DNA of 64,000 bases from Musa acuminata AAA Group (GCF_036884655.1 NC_088345.1:29269001-29333000), one strand, 5' to 3'; shown: positions 23,282 to 35,088, counted from the first letter of the stretch. Notes: generated by a model from the sequence alone, not told the origin. Translations and numbers: made by a program.

Positions 23282-26200
23282 TTAGGGACAATTTAACATA
23301 CCTAATTCCCTTCTAATGAATTCAAATTGGTCTTCATTCAAAGCTTTTGTAAATATATATGCTAATTGATGCTTTGTGTCAATGAATTCTAGAACAATAT
23401 CATTGTTAACGACATGATCGTGTATGAAATGATGCCTAATGTCGATGTGCTTAGTTCCAGAGTGCTAAATTGGATTTTTAGTAAGACATATGGCACTAGT
23501 ATTATCACATTTTATGAGAATATTTTTAAAGTGAATTCCATAGTCTTCTAGTGTATTTTTCATCCAAACAACTTGTACACAGCATGCACTTGCAGCAATG
23601 TACTCGGCTTCCGTCGTAGATAGTGCAACTGAATTTTGTTTCTTGGAAGTCCAAGAAACAAGTGCATGTCCTAAAAATTGGCATGTTCCAGATGTACTTT
23701 TTCTATCTGTCCTGCATCCGCCAAAATCGGCATCTGCATAAGCTATTAAATCGAATTTTTCAGATTTTGGATACCACAGTCCTAGATTTGGAGTTCCTTT
23801 AAGATACCTAAATATTTTTTTAACACTTTTAAGATGAGATAATTTAGGATTTGATTGAAACCTAGCGCAAAGTCCTACACTAAACATAATATCCGGTCTA
23901 GTCGCGGTGAGGTAGAGTAGACTACCTATCATTCCCCTATATGTTTTTTGATCGAAATTTTCACTATTTTCATCCATATCTAACTTAGTCGCAGTACTTA
24001 TAGGGGTGTTTATTGCTTTTGAATTGTCCATGTTAAATCGTTTTAACAATTCTAATGTATATTTAGATTGGTTAAGAAATATATCATCCCTAAGTTGTTT
24101 GATTTGAAATTCTAAAAAGAAAGTTAATTCACCCATTAAGCTCATTTCAAATTCATGACTCATACATTTGGCAAATGATTCACATAGTGATTCATCCGAA
24201 GAGCCAAAAATAATATCGTCAACATAAATTTGCATAATAAGAAAATTATTTTCAAAATATTTAATAAACAATGTAGTATCAACCTTGTCTTTGGTAAAAT
24301 TATTTAAAATAAGAAATGAACTAAGCCTTTCATACCCAGCTCTAGGAGCTTGTTTCAAGTCATAGAGAGCCTTAGTCAATTTGAATACATGATTAGGAAG
24401 AAGAGAATTTTAAAATCTGGGAGGTTGTTCAACATATACTTCTTCGGAAATAAAACCATTCAAGAAGGCACTTTTGACATCCATTTGAAATAGTTTAAAA
24501 TTATTACTACTAGCATAGGCAATGAGCATCCTTATGGCTTCTAATCGTGCCACGGGAGCGAAGGTTTCTTCGTAATCGATACCTTCTTCTTGGTTGAAAC
24601 CTTTGGCCACTAATCTAGCCTTGTTTCTAACCATGATACCATTTTCGTCTTGCTTGTTTCTAAAGACTCATTTAGTACCAATGACTAAATGGTCACTAGG
24701 TCTAGGAACAAGCTTCCATACCTTATTCCTCTCAAATCGATTTAATTCCTCTTGCATTGCAATAACACAAAAATCATCTTTTATGGCCTCGTCAATGCAT
24801 TTAGGTTCGATTTGAGAAAGGAAGGCGGCATTAGCACAAAAATTCTTGAAAGAGGAACGAGTTTAACCCCTTTTGATGTTTCTCCTATAATTAGCTCCTT
24901 TGGATGAGCATCTATATACTTCCATTCCTTGGGTAAGGAAATTTCGGAAGAAGGTGCATCCAAGTTGCTATTTTGAGGAGGATGTTCATTTAAATTCAAA
25001 TTATCAAAACCAAGATCATCATCAAAATCATTTTTCTTTAAATTAGAAATTTATTAAAAACTACATGAATAGATTCTTCTATTACTAAGGTTCTTTTGTT
25101 AAAAACCCGAAAAGCCTTAGAAACGGAAGAGTAACCAAGAAAGATGCCTTCATCGGATTTAGCATCAAATTTTCCTAAGGCATCCCTTTCATTCAAAATA
25201 AAGCATTTACAACCGAAAACTTTAAAATAGAAAATATTTGGTTTTTTGTTATTCCATAATTCATAGGGAGTTTTTGATGAAGACGGTCTTATTAGAACCC
25301 TATTCATGATGTAGCAAGCCGTATTTACGGCTTCGGCCTAAAAATACTTGGGTAGACTATGTTCATTTAACATCGTTCTTGCCATTTCTTGTAGGTTTCT
25401 ATTTTTTCTTTCAACTACTCCATTTTGTTGGGGATTCCTCGGAGTGGAGAAGTTGTGATTGTATCCATTAACTTCACAAAAATTTTGAAAGTCACGATTT
25501 TGAAATTTGCCACCGTGATCACTCCGAATTGATGAAATCATAAAACCTTTTTCGTTTTGAGTGAGTTTACAAAATTTAGAGAAATACTTGAAGCAATCAC
25601 TTTTGTGAGCTAAGAAATAGGTCAAAGTGTATCTAGTATAGTCATCCACAATTACAAACGCATATTTGCTTCCTCCTAGACTTGTCGTGTCAATTGATCC
25701 AAATAAGTCCAAATGAATCAATTGTAATGGTCTAGTGGTGCTAATTTGAGTTTTTGGTTTGAAACTAGTTTTTATTTGTTTACCTAGTTGACATGCATCG
25801 CATACTTTTTCCTTAATAAACTTTATATTTGGAATTCCTCGCACTAATTCTCTAGATAAGATCTTAGATATTAGTTTCATGCTTGCATGGCCTAGTCTCC
25901 TATGCCAAAGCCAAGCATCATCATTTAAAGCGGAGAAGCACATTTCATTACTTAGTTCATCAAGGTTGATTGTGTATACATTATTTTGTTTTAATGCAAT
26001 CATAGTTATGTTATGGTTTAGTTTTTCAATAATACACACATTTGATTCAAATCTAACGATATAATCTTTATCGCATAATTGACTAACACTCAAGAGATTA
26101 TGTTTCAATCCATCAACTAGTAAGATATCATCAATAGAAAATTTTAATTTGTTACCTATGGTTCCCTTGCCAATGATTTTGCCTTGGTTGTTGTCTCCGA

Positions 26201-26324
26201 AGGTGACGTACCCTTCTTCTTTGCTAGTGAGCATAGAGAAATGAGATGGATCTCCAGTCATATGTCTTGAGCATCCACTATCTAGATACCATCTCTTGCT
26301 CCTAGCTTGTGATGGTGTATGTTT
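23282..26324 (-). pseudogene. pol: S6 pol (protease to RNase H), a few stops
   Basis: The protease and most of integrase form one frame of 330 residues (25338-26330) with [18 protein letters not shown]...[21 protein letters not shown] and VVERKNR. A TAA follows near 25338 (Trp codon region), with further breaks near 25038 and 24781-24870. RT starts at 24634 and breaks at 24410 (GAA to TAA); the frame 23465-24379 has YVDD near 24215 and RNase H. A stop at 23465 replaces Gln. The natural end is the TAA at 23282-23284. All catalytic blocks except the altered GGKF (Glu to Lys next to the integrase Asp) look intact, so inactivation looks recent. Confidence 0.9.
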
Positions 26325-26906
26325 CAACAAGAAGGGATTATATTTAGGTACTCATTTTCTTTTGGGTGCCTTAAAAATTGATTTAATTTGTTCATCATAT
26401 TGCATAGAATTGATCATGGTTCCTTTAGGAACCCAAATTAGTTTGTTCGGACTAATTTTCTTGAATGGATATTTATAAGTTTTATGTCCATATTTGCAAC
26501 AAAAGTTGCAATTGCTTTGGTGCCGAACATGTAAGACGGGGCCTTTAATGAAGGTGGTTGGATTTTGGTGAGGACTTCTCGCAAATTCGATTCCACTTCT
26601 TTTAGGAACGTGACCCTTATTTGTAAGGATCATGTTCAAAGATTTGGTACCAACCTCGAATTTCTTCATGGTGTCCTTAAGTAGCAAGTTCTCCTTTTGG
26701 AGAGATTCTAGATCATGACATTTTATACATGGAGCTAAACTATCATGATATTCAGTTTTTTATTTATCGATATCACAAGTGAGACTATCATGCTCCTTTT
26801 TTAGCAATTTGTATTTTCTACTAATTATCTTACATTCATCAAATAACTCATGGAAAGCATTTAATAATTCATGATAAGGTAAATCTGCATCAATTAAATC
26901 CGTTAC
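26325..26906 (-). other. S6 candidate gag/pol intron, acceptor mutated
   Basis: The donor GAG|GTAACG is intact. The 3' border reads CTTCTTGTTG|AAAC, where TAG has become TTG, which removes both the stop codon and the splice acceptor. The length is 582 bp. Confidence 0.65.
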
Positions 26907-27907
26907 CTCTTCTCCGATGGCCATTAGGGCGTAATGAGCAACTTGCTCGGTGTTGGACTCCTCTTCTTCGGACGCGCTTGAATCATCCCACGTTACCTTG
27001 AGCGCCTTCTTCTTTGATGTTCTCTTTTCGGCTTGAGGACAATCGTTCTTGTAGTGTCCGGGTTTTTTGCACTCATAGCAAATCACTTAGTCCTTCTTGT
27101 GTTCAAATTTATTTTTTGTATTATTTTTAAATATGTTCTTTCTTAAATATTTTTTAAATTTTTGAGTCAAAAGTGCAATGTCATTGTCACTGTCCTCATC
27201 ACTTGATGTTCCTTTCAAGTGATCTTCTTGTGATGTGAGTGCTATATCCTTCCTGTTCTTTGGAAGGGAGTTCTCGAGCTCATCATGAGCTTGACATGTC
27301 ATTTGTTGGTCATTAGAGACCCAATAAGTTCTTCAAGAAGGAATGTTTTAAGGTCTTTAGCCTCTTGAATTGTCGTAACATTTGGATCCTAACTTTTAGG
27401 GAGGGATCTTAAGATTTTAGTTACTAGTTCAAAGTTAGTAAAATCTTTACCAAGAGCTTTGAGTCCATTGATAACATCCGTGAACCGGGTGTACATGTCT
27501 CTGATAGACTCACTTGGTTTCATTCGGAAAAGTTCGTAAGAGTGCACAAGGATGTTGATTTTGGACTCTTTCACTCGGCTAGTGCCTTCATGAGTGACCT
27601 AAAGAGTTCTCCAAATATCAAAAGCTGAATAACAAATTGAAACACGATTAAATTCATTTTTGTCTAGTGCACAAAACAAGGCATTCATAGCCTTTGCGTT
27701 TAAAGCAAAAACCTTCTTCTCCGATTCATTCCATTCGCTCATCGGAAGAGAAGATTTTTGAAATCCGTTTTCAACAATAGTCCAAAGCTCGAAATCCATA
27801 GAAATGAGGAAGATCCTCATACGATTCTTCCAATAAGTATAATCCGACCCATTAAACAAGGGTGGACGTGTGATAGAATGACCCTCATGTATGCCGGAGT
27901 AAGCCAT
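26325..27907 (-). pseudogene. gag: S6 gag with stops and small deletions
   Basis: ATG 27907 begins MAYSGIHEGHS, followed by a DUF4219/UBN2-type N-terminus. A stop near 27599 replaces Glu. Small frame errors follow near 27385 and 27305, and a stop just before the zinc knuckle separates 27087-27302 from 26760-27086 (knuckle CYECKKPGHYKNDC). Further downstream a TGA near 26352 replaces the Trp of KWVPK. The second knuckle has lost its last Cys (CNFCCKYGHKTYKY). Confidence 0.88.
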
Positions 27908-27945
27908 CTCTCTTGGGTATCAAACTAAATATGAGAGTGAGCCTA

Positions 27946-27957
27946 GCTCTGATACCA
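27946..27957 (-). other. S6 primer-binding site (initiator-Met tRNA)
   Basis: Minus strand TGGTATCAGAGC, two bases from the 5' LTR. Confidence 0.92.
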
Positions 27958-27959
27958 AT

Positions 27960-29217
27960 TGTTAGGATCGGAGCGGCACTAAGAGGGCGGGGGGGGGGGG
28001 GGGGGGGGGGGGTGAATTAGTGCAGCGGATTAAAACGTTGATTTTGGCAAATCTTTCGTACGATAAAAATCGAACTCGGAAGTGCTTAACTTGAAGGCGT
28101 ATTCATAAAGTTGTACAGCAAAGTTAATGAGGAAATAAAGCAAGTAAGAAGGTTTGCAGTAATGTAAATAACAGTAATGAAATGTAAACCAGAGATTACG
28201 CCGATTTTAAAGTGGTTCGGTCAAATGACCTACATCCACTTGCGAGCTTCGATGAGGCTCCCACCTTCCACTAGCAAATCTCTTGAAAGGGAAGGGTAAA
28301 TACCTCTCTTACAACTTTTTACAAGCAGTTCACTCTCTTACAAATTTTCAGCAAGAAAGAAGGAGGTGAACACTAGCAAATTGAAAACAAGACTAGCTAA
28401 GACTTTTCTAAGGCCTTTCTCTCAAACAATTGCTTCTCGAAAAGTTGTAATCTCAGCTGAGATTTGAGGGGTATTTATAGGCCTCAAGAGGATTCAAATT
28501 TGGGCTCCAAAATTTGAATTCTTTTTGGGTTCCCGATGCTGGCGGTGCCACCGCCTGTCAGTGTCAGACACTGACAGTGGACTGGCCGTGCCACCGCCCA
28601 GCCAAGCGGTGCCACCGCCCAGCTCTTGGGTGCTGGGCGGTGCAACCGCCCAGTCTGGCGGTGCAACCGCCCAGTCTGGCGATGCCACTGCCAGACCCTT
28701 CGGTTCACTGGTTGGGCTTCAAATTTAGCCCAAACCAAGTCTAATTTTGGGCCTAGTTGGCCCCTAACCAGGATATAGGATTATCTCTTAATCCAAATCC
28801 TAATTATAAGTGAACTACATAACAAAAAAAACATCCTAAACAAGTTTTCAACTACGAACGTCGAGTCTTGTTCCGGCGAGCTTTCCGACGAACTTCTTCC
28901 GACGGACTCCTAGCAAGCTCCCGATCTTGTTATAACTTTAACGAGTAGCCGAGCCTTCTCGGTGATCTCCGTGAACCTCCGACGATCTCTTCGGCAAACT
29001 TCCGAAAATTCCGACATGTTCCCGATTTCTTCTCGGTTGGTTCCGGCGACATCTCCGACGATTCTTCGGACTCTTAAACGTCCATCGAACTTGACTCCGG
29101 TATTCTTGCTTTGTGTTTTCTGGTTATTGTAGTTAATCCTGCACACTTAACTCAATAATATGGATTAGATCAATTAACCCATCAATTGATTTTATCATCT
29201 AAATCCGAGATTCAACA
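27960..29217 (-). repeat. S6 5' LTR (1258 bp) with a 24-base G run
   Basis: Bounded on the plus strand by TGTTAGGATCGG and GAGATTCAACA. The TATA box (minus) is at about 28471-28480 and palindromes at about 28540-28690. An uninterrupted G run (27989-28012) makes this the longest of the LTR-end homopolymers in the window. Confidence 0.94.
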
Positions 29218-29222
29218 GTTCC

Positions 29223-30645
29223 TAGACCTAGTAACCATTTAGTCATTCGTACTAAATGGGTCTTTAGAAACAACCAAGACGAAAATGATATCGTGGTTAG
29301 AAACAAGGCTAGATTAGTGGACAAAGGTTTCAACCAAGAAGAAGGTATCGATTACGAAGAAACCTTTGCTCCGGTGGCTCGATTAGAAGCCATAAGGATA
29401 CTCCTTGCCTATGCTAGTAGTAATAACTTTAAACTATTTCAAATGGACGTCAAAAGTGCCTTCTTGAATGGTTTTATTTCGGAAGAAGTATATGTTGAAC
29501 AACCTCCCGGATTTGAAAATTTTCTTCTACCTAATCATGTATTCAAATTGACTAAGGCTCTCTATGGTTTAAAACAAGCTCCTAGAGCTTGGTACGAAAG
29601 GCTTAGTTCCTTTCTTATTTTAAATAATTTTACCAAAGGCAAGGTTGATACTACATTGTTTATCAAACACTTTGAAGATAATTTTCTTATTGTGAAAATT
29701 TATGTTGACGATATTATTTTTGGCTCTTCGGATGAATCACTATGTGAATCATTTGCCAAATGTATGAGTCATGAATTTGAAATGAGTTTAATGGGTGATT
29801 TAACTTTCTTTTTAGGATTACAAATCAAACAACTTAGTGATGGTATATTTCTTAACCAATCTAAATATACATTAGAATTGTTAAAATGATTTAACATGGA
29901 TAATTCAAAAGCAACAAACACCCCGATGAGTACTTCGACTAAGTTAGATTTGGATGAAAATAGTGAAAATTTCGATCAAAAAACATATAGGGGAATGATA
30001 GGTAGTCTACTCTACCTCACTACGACTAAACCAGATATTATATTTAGTGTAGGACTTTGCGCTAGATTTCAATCCAATCCTAAATTATCTCATCTTAAGA
30101 GAGTTAAAAGAATATTTAGATATCTTAAAGGAACTCCAAATTTAGGATTGTGGTATCCAAAATCTGATAAATTTGATTTAATAGCTTATGCAGATGCCGA
30201 TTTTGGCGGATGCAGGATAGATAGAAAAAGTACATCCAAAACATGCCAATTTTTAGGACATGCACTTGTCTCTTGGACTTCCAAGAAGCAAAATTCAGTT
30301 GCACTATCTACGGTGGAAGCCGAATACATTGCTGCAAGTGCATGCTATGCACAAGTTGTTTGGATGAAAAATACATTAGAAGACTATGGAATTCACTTAA
30401 AAAATTTTCTCATAAAATGTGATAATACAAGTGTCATATGTCTTACTAAAAATTCAATTCAGCACTCTAGAACTAAGCACATCGACGTTAGGCATCATTT
30501 CATACGTGATCATGTCCTTAACAATAATGTTGTTTTATAATTTATTGACACAAAGCATCAATTAGCAGACATTTTTATAAAAACCTTAAATGAAGACCAA
30601 TTTGAATTCATTAGAAGGGAACTAGGCATGTTAAATTATTCTTGA
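29223..30645 (+). pseudogene. pol: S5 reverse transcriptase and RNase H, right part
   Basis: After the S6 insertion S5 pol resumes at [12 protein letters not shown] sequence. RT includes [23 protein letters not shown] and YVDD (near 29701-29712). A TGA at 29887 replaces Arg of the usual KRFNM, as expected of CGA to TGA decay. RNase H follows ([19 protein letters not shown]). A TAA at 30538-30540 replaces Glu; the natural end is the TGA at 30643-30645. The single-base nature of the lesions suggests modest age. Confidence 0.9.
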
Positions 30646-31403
30646 AAATAAGCTTGTTTGAATATGACAAATATCTCATCCTTTTCGTTCCTTTGTGAAT
30701 TTGACTTCATCCTTCTCCTTCAATTCCAAACGACATATTATCCTTCTCCTTCTACTTTTGAAAGAAAACTGAACCCTCCTTTTAGATGTATTTTTAAAAT
30801 TCTGGATATATGCTGGTTTTTTTTTCGAATGAATGCTAATTTTTTTTAAGATGAATTCTGGATAAATATTTTTGGCAAATTTGAATGATTAATCTTAATG
30901 CTGAATTCTTTCTATAATGATTTAATGATCACAAATTGTGTGATTCAAAGTCTCATCTCCTTTTTGTTGATGACAAAAGGGGAGAAAAAGTGATGACTTA
31001 TACCATTTTGATAGCATGACTTATATGAATTGCAAATGCTTGTGTGATACGAATGTCTTATATGTCTTGCAAAATCTTTGAGAATATCGTAAGATTAATT
31101 GATCATATTGAAAGCATGCCTTACATCTATATCATGAAATTCATGTTGAAAATCTTTATCTCCTATCGCAGTAAAAATCGTCCCTTATCATTCGACTTGA
31201 AAATGATTTTTATCGAAGTTTCGTATTTACTTATGCTTAATGAGAATAATGATAAGTTCAACGGTTAGAACTTATCGGTTTATGCTTGAATTCAATAGGA
31301 TGGAATTCAAGTGTTTTTATCTTCTTATAATATGGCATATAGATAGGGGGAGTTATGTTTAACTCCGTCATCAATTGATTGTCATCATCAAAAAGGGGGA
31401 GAT
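30646..31403 (+). other. S5 3' untranslated region and polypurine tracts
   Basis: The internal purine tract ACAAAAGGGGAGAAA is at 30973-30987 after TTTTTGTTGATG. The GATAGGGGGAGTTA/TAACTCC motif is at about 31339-31370, and the terminal tract AAAAAGGGGGAGAT at 31390-31403. No gene is seen. Confidence 0.72.
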
Positions 31404-32611
31404 TGTTGAATCTCGGATTTTGATGATAAAATCAATTGATGGGTTAATTGATCTAATCCATATTATTCAGTTAAGTATGCAGGATTAACTATGATAACTA
31501 GAAAACATAAAGCAAGAATACCAGAGTCCGAAGAATCGTCGGAGATGCTGCCGGAACCAACCGAGAAGAAATCAGGAACTTGTCAGAATTTTCAAAAGTT
31601 CGCTGAAGAGATCGTCGAAGGTTCACGGAGATCACCGAGAAGGCTTGGCTACTCATTGAAGTCATCACAAGATCGGGAGCCTATTGGGAGTCCGTCGGAA
31701 GAAATCCGAGGGCATATCGAAAGTCCGTCGGAAGTTCGTCGGAAAGCTCACCGGAACAAGACTCAATGTTCGCAGTTGAAAACTTGCTTGGGATGTTTTT
31801 AGTTATGTAGTTCACATGTAATTAGGATTAGGATTAAAAGATAATCCTATATCCTGGTTAGGGGCCAATTGGGCCCAAAACTAGACTTGGTTTGGGCTGA
31901 ACTTAAAGCCCAACCTGTGAACCGAAGGGTCTGGCGGTGGCACCGCCAGACTGGGCGACGGCACCGCCCAGCACCCGAGAGCCAGGCGGTGGCATAGCCA
32001 GTACACTGTCAGTGTCAGACACTGACAGGCGGTGGCACTGCCAGCATCGGGAACCAAAGAGAATTCAAATTTTGGAGCTCAAATTTGAATCCTCTTGAGG
32101 CCTATAAATACCCCTCAATTCTCAACTGAGATTACAACTTTTTGAGTAGCAAAGATTGAGAAAAAGGTCTTAGAAAAGTCTTAGCAAGTCTTGTTTTCAA
32201 TTTGCTAGAGTATTCACCTCCTTCTTTCTTGCTAAAAATTTGTAAGAGTGTGAACTGCTTGTAAAAGGTTGTAAGAGGGGTATTTGCCCTTCCCCTTTAA
32301 GAGATTTGCTAGTGGAAGGCGGGAGCCTCATCGAAGAGGGCCTCGCAAGTGGATATAGGTCATTTGACCGAACCACTTTAAAATCGGCGTGATCTCTGGT
32401 TTGCATTTTCTTATTGCTATTTACATTACTGCAAACCTTCTTATGTGCTTTATTTCCTCATTATCTTTGCTGCACACCTTTACGAACATACGTTTAAGTT
32501 AAGCTTTTCAAGTTCGGTTTTTATCGTATGAAAGATTTGTCGAAACCAACGTTTTAATCCGCTGCACTAATTCACCCCCCCCCCCCTCTTAGTGTCGCTC
32601 CGATCCTAACA
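31404..32611 (+). repeat. S5 3' LTR (1208 bp)
   Basis: It starts TGTTGAATCTCGG and ends CGATCCTAACA; TATA is near 32103-32109. It is shorter than its 5' partner because of fewer palindrome units (about 31930-32045) and a small gap near 31525 that removes part of the sequence present at 17245-17270. It otherwise aligns end to end. Confidence 0.94.
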
Positions 32612-32950
32612 TTTCACTCTACTTGTGCCTTCGTGACTCACTTCGAGTGTATGCCAAATATCAAACGTGGTTTCACAAACCAAAACACGATTGAACTCAT
32701 TTTTATCAAGCGCACAAAATAAGGCATTCATAGACTTTGCATTAAGAGCAAAAGTCTTCTTCTCCAATTCATTCCAATTGATCATTGGAAGAGAAGACTT
32801 CGAAAATCCATTTTCAACAAGATTCCAAAGTTCAAAATCCATTGAAATAAGGAAGATCCTCATTCGGGTCTTCTAATAGGTGTAGTCCATCCCATTGAAC
32901 AAGGGTGGACGTGTAATAGAGTGGCCCTCTTGGTTTCCGGCGTATGCCAT
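32612..32950 (-). pseudogene. gag: S4 gag, first part
   Basis: The minus-strand ATG at 32948-32950 (MAYAGNQEGHS) begins the Gag of S4, closest to S7. A TAG replaces the Trp of TYWKTR near 32873. The remaining frame includes MRIFLISMDFELWNLVENG and continues to the S5 insertion at 32612; the rest of gag is at 15907-17108. TTTCA at 32612-32616 is the right target copy. Confidence 0.88.
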
Positions 32951-32986
32951 CTCTCTTGGGTTTTAATCTGTTTGAGAGTTAACCCT

Positions 32987-32998
32987 GCTCTAATACCA
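32987..32998 (-). other. S4 primer-binding site, one mismatch
   Basis: Minus strand TGGTATTAGAGC, two bases from the LTR. One C to T change relative to the other copies fits age-related decay. Confidence 0.88.
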
Positions 32999-33294
32999 AT
33001 TGTTAGGATCAAGAGCACTAAGACGGGGGGGGTGAATTAGTGTAGCGAAAAACTTTCGACGATTAAAACTGCATACGTACGATAAAAGCGATTTCCGTCT
33101 TAACGCCGATTCGAAAAATACTTAACTATGAAACACGTTTGTAAATGAGCAGAAGGAGGTAAGCTACTGAGGAGGTTTCCAATAAAGATAAGATGCTCAA
33201 AGTAAATGCAAACCGAGATTTAGAGTGGTTCGGTCAATCTTGACCTACATCCACTTTTGGCTTCCTCCACCGACGAGGTCACCGACGTCCACTA

Positions 33295-35038
33295 TGTTGA
33301 ATCTCGGATTTTGATGATGAAGTCAATTGTCATTTGTTTGTCTAATCTGTGTGTTGAGATAAGTGTGCAGGATTAACTACGATGAAAGTAAGACATGCAG
33401 CAGGAGTTGCGCCGGAGTCATGACAATGATCACGTTGGGAGTTTGAGAGCTCGACGGAAGTTCGGACAGTCGTCGGAGGTTCTGCGGGAACAAATCCGAG
33501 AAGTCCAGAAGCTTGCCAAAGGAGCTCGTCGGAACTTGCCAAGTGGATCGTCGCAAGTCCAGGAGTTTTCCGGAAGTCCGCAGGAGGATCATTGAGGGTT
33601 CGTCGGATGATCGACGGAAGTTCGCCGGAAACTCGCCGAAAGAAGCGATTGACGCACCGGAGCAAGCTGCAGAATATGTCTTAGGAAATAATCGTAGTTA
33701 GCACATTGATTAAGTTAGAAATGGGAGGTGATCCCATTAGCTTAATCTTGGGGCAATTGGGCCCCTGAAAGAATCAAATTGGGCCGAATGGATTAACCCA
33801 TTCGGACCCCGATTGCTGTGGGAGGTGCAACCGCCCAAGCCAGGAGGTAGCACCACCCAGGCTATGTCTCCCAGCGAGACTAGGCGGTGCAACCGCCCCA
33901 GCCAAGAGGTGGCACCGCCCCGGGCTCAGTCTCCGAGCAAGACTGGGCGGTGCAACCTCTTCTGTCAAGAGGTAGCACCGCTAGAGCTCAAGTTTCGAGC
34001 TCTGCCAGGCGGTGCAACCTCCCCAGTCAGGCGGTGCAACCGCCTGAGCTCGGTCTTCAAGCTCTGGCAGAGAGGTGCAACCGCCCCTGACAGAGGTGGC
34101 ACCGCCTAGAGGCTCAGTCTTCGAGCTCTGCCAGGCGGTGCAACCGCCCAGTCAGGAGGTGCAACCGCCTGATCCCGAAATTCCGGGAATTGACATATTT
34201 GAGCTCCAAATTTGAACTGGGTTGGGGCCTATAAATACCCCACCCATTCAGCACTGAAAGCACAAAACACACACTCGAAATCTTGCTGTCTTTCTATGGT
34301 TCTTAGAGCTCAAAACTGCTAGTTCTCCTCTTTTTGTTCTTCAAAGTTTGAGTTGTAAAGAGAGGAGAGAAAACTTCTGTAAAGGTTGTCTCCTAAGCCC
34401 GTCAAAAGGAGTGAATCTGTAAGAGGGTGGTTGGCCTTCGCCTATTGAAGGAAGGCCTCTAGTTGACGTCGGTGACCTCGTCGGTGAAGGAAGCCAAAAG
34501 TGGAGTAGGTCAAGATTGACCGAACCACTCTAAATCTCGATTTGCATTTCCTTTGAGCATTTTACCTTCACTGCAAACTTTTCAATAGCTTACTGCCCTC
34601 TGCGATTTTACGAACGAGTTTCAAGGTTTAGACGTAAATCTACGTTTAGATGTAAATCTGCATTTAGACGTAAATCTGCTTTTTCGTATGATCATCATAT
34701 TGCAGATTGCATTTACGTTTTGAGCTTTACTATAACTGCACATTGCCTTTATACTCCTGCTTAAACTATGTCTTATCTAATCAAGTGATTTACGAATCAG
34801 CATTTAGACGTAAATCAGTTTCTTCGTACGAACGTCGGATTTCAGTTTGTGCCAATATTCTGGTTTTCATCATAGCTGCAAACTGCCTGCATAGATTGAC
34901 TTTAACCTTGCTTAGTATCAACTTTCATACATAAGTTGTTTTTATCGTTCGAACGCAGCTTTCGATTTTAATCGCAGAAAGTTTTCCGCTGCACTAATTC
35001 ACCCCCCCCCCCCCCTCTTAGTGCTCTCGATCCTAACA
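33295..35038 (+). repeat. S7 5' LTR (1744 bp)
   Basis: It starts TGTTGAATCTCGG and ends CTCTCGATCCTAACA. TATA is at 34230-34237, with a long palindrome array (about 33825-34170) of GGCGGTGCAACCGCC type upstream. A segment after the TATA has ATTTAGACGTAAATC-type repeats (about 34635-34680, 34800-34815). A C run (about 35003-35016) lies close to the 3' end. Confidence 0.95.
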
Positions 35039-35040
35039 AT

Positions 35041-35052
35041 TGGTATCAGAGC
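35041..35052 (+). other. S7 primer-binding site (initiator-Met tRNA)
   Basis: TGGTATCAGAGC lies two bases (AT) after the 5' LTR. Confidence 0.93.
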
Positions 35053-35088
35053 CCGGTTAACTCTCAAACGGATTAAAACCCAAGAGAG

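Larger units (their letters stand above)
21076..29217 (-). mobile_element. S6: Sirevirus-like element inserted in S5 pol
   Basis: A complete minus-strand element: 3' LTR 21076-22342 at the left and 5' LTR 27960-29217 at the right. The perfect target duplication GTTCC occurs at 21071-21075 and 29218-29222. It is the innermost level of the S3-S4-S5-S6 nest and so the youngest of that chain. Its sequence is close to S5, which it interrupts in the opposite orientation. Coding regions have stops and frameshifts, so it is not autonomous. Confidence 0.95.
17114..32611 (+). mobile_element. S5: Sirevirus-like element lacking the gag/pol intron, split by S6
   Basis: The 5' LTR is 17114-18414 and the 3' LTR 31404-32611, flanked by a perfect TTTCA duplication (17109-17113 and 32612-32616) in the gag of S4. 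Pol is interrupted by S6 at 21075/29218. In this copy alone, Gag is joined directly to protease at the exact GT-AG borders of the candidate intron, as expected of a copy made from spliced RNA. It also carries ordinary decay: a T-run frameshift in gag, small deletions in integrase, and stops in RT and RNase H. Confidence 0.94.

Noticed and set aside
28484..28744. Frames made of repeated AVAPPGW or GGATAQ-like words in LTRs (also near 21600-21860, 33770-34110, 40780-41200, 42320-42640)
   Set aside because: They are translations of the palindromic GGCGGTGCCACC repeats, present on both strands, and not genes.
10302..33000. Solo LTRs at 10302-11636 and 33001-43110
   Set aside because: Matching target duplications and a continuous gag-pol between them show they are the two LTRs of S4.
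33825..34170. CRISPR-like array
   Set aside because: Repeats are short palindromes with irregular spacing in a plant LTR, with no cas genes and no uniform spacers.
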